From assembly GCA_021813435.1 (NCBI GenBank), contig JAKAKR010000014.1:122889-159216 (forward strand): a stretch of 36,328 nt of DNA, in the 5' to 3' direction. The notes under the pieces were generated by a model. That model was not told where the DNA came from, made no database searches, and was given only the letters and a program-made list of their open reading frames with translations. This stretch comes from Nanobdellota archaeon. GTDB taxonomy: Archaea; Nanobdellota; Nanobdellia; Woesearchaeales; UBA9642. Of the stretch, positions 23,632-30,074 are shown in pieces; position 1 is the stretch's first letter; the number at the start of each line of letters is the position of its first letter. Position numbers and translations under genes: made by a program.

Positions 23632-23940
23632 TCAGTCATACGCAATGATTTCTTGCACGCGGTATTGCGCAATACTTATCAACGGGAATTGCCGCATACT
23701 ACGCAATAATTTTGCATAACAGAAAGGTGTTTTGCAATAGAGCGTAACAAAAAATCCATTGTCAATAGATGCAATGGCCTTAACGCACGGATTCATACTC
23801 CAGAGTGCAATAAGCCGGATAATTGCGCGCGTGGAGAGAAGCGGAGCGCGCACTACCAGGAACTCATAAACCACTATAGATCTTTTTGTATGCAATCCCA
23901 TGCAGGATGTAATAGGATGTACTTCATAAACATATAGCAT
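23632..23940 (-). CDS. Small hypothetical protein convergent with map
   Basis: About 102 residues from ATG 23940; no family recognised. I call it real because 23631-24000 has no other gene and the frame is long for its size. Its codon use matches neighbours (GCA, ATT, CGC), and the protein has a regular alternating alpha/beta pattern (VVYEFLVVRAPLLS, TRAIIRLIALWSM, KAIASIDNGFFVTLYC). The compact domain could bind RNA or nucleotides; this is only an impression. No clear TATA or Shine-Dalgarno supports this start. The frame stays open to 24069, and 23898 is an alternative. Confidence 0.5.
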   Translation of the reverse strand: MLYVYEVHPITSCMGLHTKRSIVVYEFLVVRAPLLSTRAIIRLIALWSMNPCVKAIASIDNGFFVTLYCKTPFCYAKLLRSMRQFPLISIAQYRVQEIIAYD

Positions 23941-24000
23941 CACTGCTTGAAAAATTTTCGAAAGTTCCGGATGATTTGCACCTTCAGGAAAGGAGGGTTT

Positions 24001-24027
24001 ATGAAGAAGCAGGTATCTGCTGGATAA
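24001..24027 (+). CDS. Eight-codon leader peptide coupled to the OB-fold gene
   Basis: A strong ribosome site GGAAAGGAGGG (23987-23997) precedes ATG 24001, which encodes MKKQVSAG and stops at TAA 24025-24027. The TAA overlaps the next ATG as TAATG, so ribosomes may re-initiate there. An alternative reading is that the strong site directly serves a gene whose start is misjudged. Confidence 0.4.
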   Translation: MKKQVSAG

Positions 24028-24362
24028 TGGATGATTCGACACTCCTGACGATTGCGATTGCAACAACAATTCTTGGACTCATGGCGCTCTGCATATTAGT
24101 GTACACTGCAGTAATTCCTGAGACCAGCATTGCTGCAATCAATGATTCAACAGTGGGAAAAAAGATCGTCGTTACCGGAGCGATTATGGAAGTCCAGCAG
24201 CGCAATAGCACCACATTTCTCAAAATAATTCAAACCTGCAGTTTAGACGTGATTGTCTTCAAGCCAATCAACATGACTACAGGCACAGCAAGAATTGAGG
24301 GCATCATCCAGGAATATGAAGGAAAAAAAGAGTTGATTGCAGACCGGATCACACTCAAGTGA
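24027..24362 (+). CDS. Membrane-anchored OB-fold protein
   Basis: 111 residues. One N-terminal membrane helix (about 5-27) is followed by an OB-fold of the tRNA_anti-like type, with IVVTGAIMEV, the strands TTFLKI and CSLDVIVF, and ARIEGIIQEYEGKKELIADRI, the classical OB ending. It probably lies on one face of the membrane; whether it binds nucleic acid is unknown. The start is at the TAATG junction with the leader peptide. Its stop overlaps the start of the permease gene (TGATG, 24360-24364), implying coupled translation. Confidence 0.78.
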   Translation: MDDSTLLTIAIATTILGLMALCILVYTAVIPETSIAAINDSTVGKKIVVTGAIMEVQQRNSTTFLKIIQTCSLDVIVFKPINMTTGTARIEGIIQEYEGKKELIADRITLK

Positions 24363-25591
24363 TGCGCTGCAGGAAAAAGATAAAGAACATGATACTCATA
24401 CAATTGCTCATTGCAATCATTGCGGGAATTATCGTGGGAACCCTCAGCGGTCTTACACCCGGGATCCATATCAATATGATATCGCTTCTCGTACTTGCAC
24501 TCAGTCCACTGCTTATGGAACGATTCGGGATCAGTGTTATTGCAATGGGAACATTTATCATTGCAATGGGCGTCATGCATACATTTCTCGATGCCATCCC
24601 TTCAATATTTCTTGGAGCGCCTGATGAGAACACGATTCTGGGAGTCCTTCCGGGCCATCGGTATCTCTTGCGCGGAAACGGGCTTATGGCAGTAAAATTG
24701 TTCACGATCGGATCATTCTTCGGACTTCTCTTTGCAGTCATATCATTTCCGATATTGTACTTCATCACCACATACTCTTATCATTGGTTTGAGAAATTTT
24801 TTGCGCTCATACTCATCGGGACATCTGTATTCATGATCTGGAAGGATGAGAAGCGGCTCTGGGCGCTCTTTGTATTCTGCAGCGCTGCAATCTTCGGAAT
24901 GCTCGTCTTCAATCTTAACATGCAGGATCCGCTCTTTCCCATGCTCTCAGGATTATTCGGGATTGCAACACTAATCATCAGTCTTAATGACGCCAATACC
25001 ATCCCGCCGCAAAATAATGACACGACCATAAAACTGGAGAAGAAAAAAACTGTTTTGAGTCTTCTTGCAGGAAATATCAGCGCATTCATTGTCTCGACAT
25101 TTCCCGGGCTTTCCGGATCCATTGCTGCAGTGATGTCCATGCAGGTAGTCAGGGATCTTAAGGATCACGGATTTATGATTCTGATGGGTTGCATCGGCAC
25201 AGCAGGATTTATACTCAGCCTTGTCGCGCTCTATGCAGTCAATAAGGCGCGCAACGGTGCAGTTATTGTCATTGCAAAGCTTATGCCGACAACACTTGCA
25301 ACAATCACGCTCTTTCTTGCGGTCGCGCTTATCGCAGGAGGGATTGCTGTCGTACTCTCGTTTGCATTCGGCAGGATATTCTGCCAGATGATGGGCGTAG
25401 TGAATTACAGAATTCTGGTCATCACAATCATATTGTTTGTGACCATCATGGTTTTTGTCCTGACTTCATGGATTGGACTGTTGGTCCTTATTGTCTCAAC
25501 GGCCATCGGGCTCATTCCCGGGATAGTAAAAGTGCAGCGAACACAGGCCATGGCATGCCTTATTGTCCCGGTGATTATTTATTTGCTATGA
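24362..25591 (+). CDS. TctA-like (DUF112) membrane permease
   Basis: 409 residues with about ten membrane helices. The N-terminal GTLSGLTPGIHINM and the internal VSTFPGLSGSIAAVMS are the two Gly/Pro-rich repeats that mark the tripartite tricarboxylate transporter large subunit family; archaeal members are known without the other subunits. The substrate is unknown. The ATG at 24362 overlaps the preceding stop. An ATG at 24389 would give the same membrane protein without the basic leader RCRKKIKN. Coupling to an OB-fold protein is unusual for this family. Confidence 0.85.
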   Translation: MRCRKKIKNMILIQLLIAIIAGIIVGTLSGLTPGIHINMISLLVLALSPLLMERFGISVIAMGTFIIAMGVMHTFLDAIPSIFLGAPDENTILGVLPGHRYLLRGNGLMAVKLFTIGSFFGLLFAVISFPILYFITTYSYHWFEKFFALILIGTSVFMIWKDEKRLWALFVFCSAAIFGMLVFNLNMQDPLFPMLSGLFGIATLIISLNDANTIPPQNNDTTIKLEKKKTVLSLLAGNISAFIVSTFPGLSGSIAAVMSMQVVRDLKDHGFMILMGCIGTAGFILSLVALYAVNKARNGAVIVIAKLMPTTLATITLFLAVALIAGGIAVVLSFAFGRIFCQMMGVVNYRILVITIILFVTIMVFVLTSWIGLLVLIVSTAIGLIPGIVKVQRTQAMACLIVPVIIYLL

Positions 25592-25684
25592 ATACATCAC
25601 TCGTATAGAAACAAAAACACGTTTTCAACAAGACAAAGATAACACAAAAAAAGAACTACTAATAGGTAGTACAAAAACAGAAAC

Positions 25685-25694
25685 ATTTATAAAT
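25685..25694 (+). promoter_or_regulatory. TATA box of the kinase/phosphoesterase operon
   Basis: ATTTATAAAT, about 27 bases before the ATG at 25716; leaderless layout. Confidence 0.55.
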
Positions 25695-25715
25695 ACAAAC
25701 CACCAAGAAAAAGAA

Positions 25716-26507
25716 ATGGATTTCACCGCAGTTAAATATAACGAAATTATTGTAAGGGGAAATTATTCAAAAATTCTTAAGGCAGTAGCAAAAACAGAAC
25801 AGGGATCACAAGAGATTATAGTCAAGCGAGTTAATAATACTGCGCGTAAAACATTCTTACGAGAAATAGCGGCACTGCAATATAACGCAAACCCAGGCAT
25901 TATCCGGTTATACGGGTATGACAATAAGAAGAAAGAAATGTATCTCGAGGATCTTACGGACCAAGGCATCAGCATTTCAAGGTATATCGATCATAACGGA
26001 AAACTGACGCCAAAAGAAGCGTTACCCCTGCTGAGCTCGATAAGTAAAAGTCTTGCATATATCCATACAAGAACGACAGAAAAACCCGCATTTATCCACT
26101 ATGATATCTCGGATAATAATGTGTTTATCCTGAATGTAGCGGAAACAAAAATTATAGATTTTGGAACGAGTTTCGAAGATGGAGGTTATCCTGCAGAACA
26201 CGACACGTGGTGTATTGGAACGCCAAGGTATAACGCACCGGAAAAAATCACTAAGAATAGAAACAAAGAAACTACTGCAGTTGACGTTTATGCTTTCGGA
26301 ATTTTAGGGTATAAGATGCTTGTAGGAATCGAACCATTTACAGAAATGGTAGGTAGTCTCAACAGACAGATTTGTTTTGATTCCCCTGCACCTATTAATT
26401 CTACACACAAACCACTCGATAACATCCTAATGGATTGTCTTGCAAAAGACCCACGACAACGACCGAGTATGGATAACATTTACACGCAACTTGAACAGTA
26501 TCGATAG
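25716..26507 (+). CDS. Eukaryotic-like Ser/Thr protein kinase, minimal catalytic domain
   Basis: 263 residues, essentially only a kinase domain. Lys37 (IIVKR) and Glu50 form the ATP salt bridge. The catalytic loop is HYDISDNN with Asp130 and Asn135 (HYD instead of HRD). DFG is at 148-150 and APE at 174-176. DVYAFG holds Asp190, and Arg248 or Arg249 lies in the final subdomain (RQRPS). The glycine loop is degenerate (RGNYSK). There is no membrane segment or sensor domain. Its stop lies 12 bases before a metallophosphoesterase gene, so a kinase-phosphatase pair is likely made from one transcript. Substrate unknown. Confidence 0.92.
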   Translation: MDFTAVKYNEIIVRGNYSKILKAVAKTEQGSQEIIVKRVNNTARKTFLREIAALQYNANPGIIRLYGYDNKKKEMYLEDLTDQGISISRYIDHNGKLTPKEALPLLSSISKSLAYIHTRTTEKPAFIHYDISDNNVFILNVAETKIIDFGTSFEDGGYPAEHDTWCIGTPRYNAPEKITKNRNKETTAVDVYAFGILGYKMLVGIEPFTEMVGSLNRQICFDSPAPINSTHKPLDNILMDCLAKDPRQRPSMDNIYTQLEQYR

Positions 26508-26519
26508 GAAGAGCGCGCG

Positions 26520-27281
26520 ATGAAATATTTTATTGTTGGGGATATGCATGGATCAAGTATTAAGATATTAGATGAGATTATTACTGCGCTAAACCCTGAA
26601 GTGATTGCTAACACCGGCGATTACGATTCTCCAGAAACACTCAAAGAATTTTTCACACTCAAAGAAAAATACGAAAAACAAGGAAAAAAAGTCATTGTTG
26701 TTCCAGGAAACCATGATCATGCGATTTATAATAATTTTGAAATCCATATTACCAACGATACAATGCAACCGATCCAAGAGCTACACTACGCATTCCAGAA
26801 AGATACACTCGCACAAAAGTACCTTGAATCACTCATTCATGGACCAATACAAGCAGCGTTTTATCTTGCGCAAGAAGAATACCGCACACAGTATCCGACA
26901 GTGGTACTCCATGGCGCGTATCGAGGAAATCTCTCGAGTTACCCGAAATGCCCAACCCCGCTCAAACCGCTCTGGAGAAGACTGGAAAAAAAACAGGATC
27001 ATGAAGAAAATTTTGCAGAAATGCGTAAAATGAAATATCGCATTATGATCCGCGGACACGATCATGAACCAGAATTTGCTACACAAACCACAGGGTATAT
27101 CACTGGAAAGTTCACCACTAACACCAGAATTATGACCCCCCGGCTGAATAATGATGCACTGACAATATACCCCGACCAATACACTGTTATTACCCCCGGG
27201 GCATTCGAACAAGGATGTTTTGCAATCATTGAAACCACCAAAAAGAAGGACTACCCGTTTGTTGCATTCTACCAAATCTGA
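26520..27281 (+). CDS. Calcineurin-like metallophosphoesterase
   Basis: 253 residues with the metal-binding motifs in order: GDMHG (Asp8, His10), GDYD (Asp34), GNHDH (Asn64, His65), LHG (His131) and GHDH (His180, His182). It lacks the GDxVDRG motif of PPP phosphatases, so the activity could be on phosphoproteins or on small phosphodiesters. It is downstream of the kinase in the same operon, which favours a phosphoprotein role, but that is inference. The start ATG follows GGAAGAGCG, a weak ribosome site. Confidence 0.9.
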   Translation: MKYFIVGDMHGSSIKILDEIITALNPEVIANTGDYDSPETLKEFFTLKEKYEKQGKKVIVVPGNHDHAIYNNFEIHITNDTMQPIQELHYAFQKDTLAQKYLESLIHGPIQAAFYLAQEEYRTQYPTVVLHGAYRGNLSSYPKCPTPLKPLWRRLEKKQDHEENFAEMRKMKYRIMIRGHDHEPEFATQTTGYITGKFTTNTRIMTPRLNNDALTIYPDQYTVITPGAFEQGCFAIIETTKKKDYPFVAFYQI

Positions 27282-27287
27282 CCATAA

Positions 27288-27299
27288 TATTTATAAATA
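27288..27299 (+). promoter_or_regulatory. TATA box of rpl35ae
   Basis: TATTTATAAATA about 26 bases before the ATG at 27320. Confidence 0.6.
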
Positions 27300-27319
27300 A
27301 CTCGTTGTTTCGTTAGGGA

Positions 27320-27574
27320 ATGGAAGGAATAATTGTCAATTACAGAAAGAGCGTTCACGTGCAGAAACCAAATCATGTTGTCGTATCGGTCGAAGGAATC
27401 GACACGAAAGACAAGGCAACAAAACTGGTCGGTAAAAAAGTTATCTACCACACTGGAAAAAAAGACATGATTGGTAAGGTTAATGCAATCCATGGCAACA
27501 AAGGCGCACTACGCGCAGTATTCGAAACAGGAATGCCAGGACAGGCGCTTGGCCAGAAAGTAAAAATAGAATAA
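27320..27574 (+). CDS. rpl35ae: Large ribosomal subunit protein eL33 (L35Ae)
   Basis: 84 residues, present in archaea and eukaryotes only. The beta-barrel fold shows as MEGIIVNYRKS, KATKLVGKKVIYHTG, GKVNAIHGNKGALRAVFE and the terminal PGQALGQKVKI, all family hallmarks. It is expressed from its own leaderless promoter. A T-rich stretch (27580-27600) follows the stop and probably ends transcription. Confidence 0.95.
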   Translation: MEGIIVNYRKSVHVQKPNHVVVSVEGIDTKDKATKLVGKKVIYHTGKKDMIGKVNAIHGNKGALRAVFETGMPGQALGQKVKIE

Positions 27575-27694
27575 TTCTGAAGTTTTTATTTTCTACTTCT
27601 TTGCACATTTTAGCCCATATTTGTGCTTAAAAATAGAAAGCTTTTTATATTGCTTCTCTCAAGAATATAAAAAAGTGTGTGAGAAGGTGGTCTT

Positions 27695-28105
27695 ATGGAA
27701 ATAGTCATTATACCCGTGGTTGTCATTGGCCTTGTCCTTGCAATTCTCGAATTAGTATTTGTCCATCAGGATGAAACAGGCATGGGATGGATGAAACACG
27801 GATTGCACGCAATCCCCACCATGTTCATATTCATCTTTATCAGCATGAATATCCCGCTCGTACTTGAACTTGTGGGATGGAAAGACAACATGTGGATCAA
27901 CATCGGCATCCGCGTTGTTATCGGAATCATTGCAATGATCAAGATCGGTGCAGCTGCAGCAGTCGCAGGACGTGTCGGGGAAAAGCTCCCGCACACCCTC
28001 ATTATCGGTGCATTGATCATGGTCGCGCCCTATCTTTGGGAAATATTTTTGTGCACAATACCATTTATCAAATCATTGCCGCTCAGCGGCTGTCCAGTCA
28101 AGTAA
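27695..28105 (+). CDS. Four-TM membrane protein, unknown
   Basis: 136 residues with hydrophobic helices at about 3-23, 37-59, 69-90 and 98-118. His and Asp residues lie in the first loop (VHQDETGMGWMKHGLH), and Cys119/Cys132 frame the C-terminus. No family recognised. GAAGGTGG (27683-27690) supports the ATG, and a TATA-like TTTTTATATT (about 27643-27652) precedes a leader of some 25 bases. It is the first gene of an operon with the two large membrane proteins (10 bases to the next start), so it probably works with them. Confidence 0.8.
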   Translation: MEIVIIPVVVIGLVLAILELVFVHQDETGMGWMKHGLHAIPTMFIFIFISMNIPLVLELVGWKDNMWINIGIRVVIGIIAMIKIGAAAAVAGRVGEKLPHTLIIGALIMVAPYLWEIFLCTIPFIKSLPLSGCPVK

Positions 28106-28115
28106 GGTGTAAGTA

Positions 28116-30074
28116 ATGAGTGTACAGAGTAGGAACATTGTAGCACTATTTTTGGTAGTATTCTTACTAGCGACGCCTTTCGTATTCGGCGCAAATATCC
28201 TTGATCAGATACTGCGCCCATTTGCAGGAACAAATTTTGGGCAGACATATAACGCGTATTATTACTTTGTGGATGGCGTACTCTTTATTGTCTTATTTAT
28301 TTTTCTCTCCAAATTTGCGCTCGGAAAAAAGTTTGAAGGCCAACCTGCAGTTCCGATCATTATCGGAATTGTTGGAGGAATCGGGATGGCAGTCTTTGAA
28401 CTCCAAACCGGATTTAACATCGGCAAGATGTGGTGGTTCTTCGGACTGATTTTCTTCCTCCTTTTCGCCGCAGGAATATACTATATTGCAAAACAATTCG
28501 GGGCAAACACGCTTATCGCATTCTCAGTTGCGTATATCTTTTTTTATGTACTCGTCCAAAACACTGCGCCAAGCCTACTTGCACAAATCATGCAGCTGGA
28601 CTGGCTCGGGGGACTCATCTCAATACTATTCATCCTTGCTATTATCGGACTCATCTATGGGATCATCAAACTAGTCAAGGATATCAAAAGCGGAAACAAG
28701 GATTGGAACGCATCAGAAGAGACAGCAAATAAGAATAAAAATAGTTGGGGATCACTGTTTAACAACGAGAAGAGAGCAGCAAAAAAGTTCCAGAAAGCCG
28801 AGACAGAAGGAAAGGCATTTGAAGAACAATTAGGAAAATTACGTGAACTAGAGCAAACATTAAAAAATCAGGAGATTAAAACCCGTGAAGATTTCTTGAA
28901 GCAATTAACTGAATTGGAAAATGCACTGAATATGACTTGGAGGATGCAGGAAGGAATCCAAAAAGTAATATCAAAAATCGGACAGCCGGAGTATGCACAG
29001 TATGCTGCAAATATACAAGGATATGCAAACCAACTCAACGAATATATCAACACCATAAGAAGAGTGATAACCGAACTCAAAGAAAAGGGAGACAAGATAA
29101 TCACTGACGAAAAAGAAGAGTTCGACATAGGAAAACGAATTGCAAAAGCAACTCAGACGATCGCGCTTGATGAGCAGCAACTAGTAAATGCAGAGAAAGA
29201 TTATGCGTTCATAGAGCAACTTGATCCAGAATACTATGAATTGATGAAAGGAAGAATCGCAAACGTTAACGCTAAGATTACAGAATCGTTCATATCCAAA
29301 GATGATCAAGCAAGATTGCGCACTGATTATTTAACACAAATCGAAAAACTCGATAAAGCAAACGAACAGACGATCCAAAAAATGCTTGATCTTACGACGA
29401 AGAACAATTTCGAGACGCTCCGCTTCCAGTATATGTCGAGACTGTACGGTCTTGATTTTATCAAATCACAAAGTCTTGCACAATTATTCAAGTATGTTAA
29501 ACAGTTAAGAGAAAATGTTACTAAAATCATTGACTTTAAAACAAGATTCAATGCCGAAATAACAAAAGTTGAGGATCTCATCAAGAGAAAAATTGATACA
29601 TTAGACCAGACGGAACTAGAACTCAATAAAGATTTAGAAGAAATAATGAATGAGATGATTACACAATACAAGAGTATAGATCAAATACGCATAAAATATT
29701 ATCTTGCGATACATACGATACTGCAAAAGATTATTGCACAGACAGAAAATTTCAAACAGGGAAATATCGTCCCTGATTTCACACCGGACACTACACAATT
29801 AGTCACATTATCGCAGAATGTACAGGCCGACGTCAGCAATCTGAAGGGTAACAAAAAGTCAAAAAATAGAGAGATTCTGGTAAAAGATATCCGCGGAAAA
29901 ATACGGTCTGTCACGAAAGAGCTGAAAAGCCTGTTTGTTGAGGATAAGAAAACTAAAAAAATAAGTGTGAACACCACAATATTTAACAATATAAAAGAAC
30001 ACAAACAAAAACTTGAGACTGATTTACAATCGGTAAAGCGTACAGATACAAAGGTAGCAGAAGCACAAAAATGA
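28116..30074 (+). CDS. Multi-TM protein with long coiled-coil domain (paralogue A)
   Basis: 652 residues. A signal-like helix (8-25) and five membrane helices (about 48-68, 78-98, 105-125, 131-150, 162-186) are followed by a highly charged region from about 200 to the end. The charged region is rich in Lys, Glu and Gln, with heptad-like spacing over much of 215-640, so a long coiled coil or helical bundle is likely. Basic residues follow helices one, three and five, which places the coiled coil in the cytosol by the positive-inside rule. The membrane part is paralogous to the next protein: both share RPFxGxNxGQxY, a YYxFxD segment and MAVFExxTGFNIG. No family known to me. AAGGTG supports the start, and its stop overlaps the next ATG (ATGA). 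Confidence 0.82.
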   Translation: MSVQSRNIVALFLVVFLLATPFVFGANILDQILRPFAGTNFGQTYNAYYYFVDGVLFIVLFIFLSKFALGKKFEGQPAVPIIIGIVGGIGMAVFELQTGFNIGKMWWFFGLIFFLLFAAGIYYIAKQFGANTLIAFSVAYIFFYVLVQNTAPSLLAQIMQLDWLGGLISILFILAIIGLIYGIIKLVKDIKSGNKDWNASEETANKNKNSWGSLFNNEKRAAKKFQKAETEGKAFEEQLGKLRELEQTLKNQEIKTREDFLKQLTELENALNMTWRMQEGIQKVISKIGQPEYAQYAANIQGYANQLNEYINTIRRVITELKEKGDKIITDEKEEFDIGKRIAKATQTIALDEQQLVNAEKDYAFIEQLDPEYYELMKGRIANVNAKITESFISKDDQARLRTDYLTQIEKLDKANEQTIQKMLDLTTKNNFETLRFQYMSRLYGLDFIKSQSLAQLFKYVKQLRENVTKIIDFKTRFNAEITKVEDLIKRKIDTLDQTELELNKDLEEIMNEMITQYKSIDQIRIKYYLAIHTILQKIIAQTENFKQGNIVPDFTPDTTQLVTLSQNVQADVSNLKGNKKSKNREILVKDIRGKIRSVTKELKSLFVEDKKTKKISVNTTIFNNIKEHKQKLETDLQSVKRTDTKVAEAQK

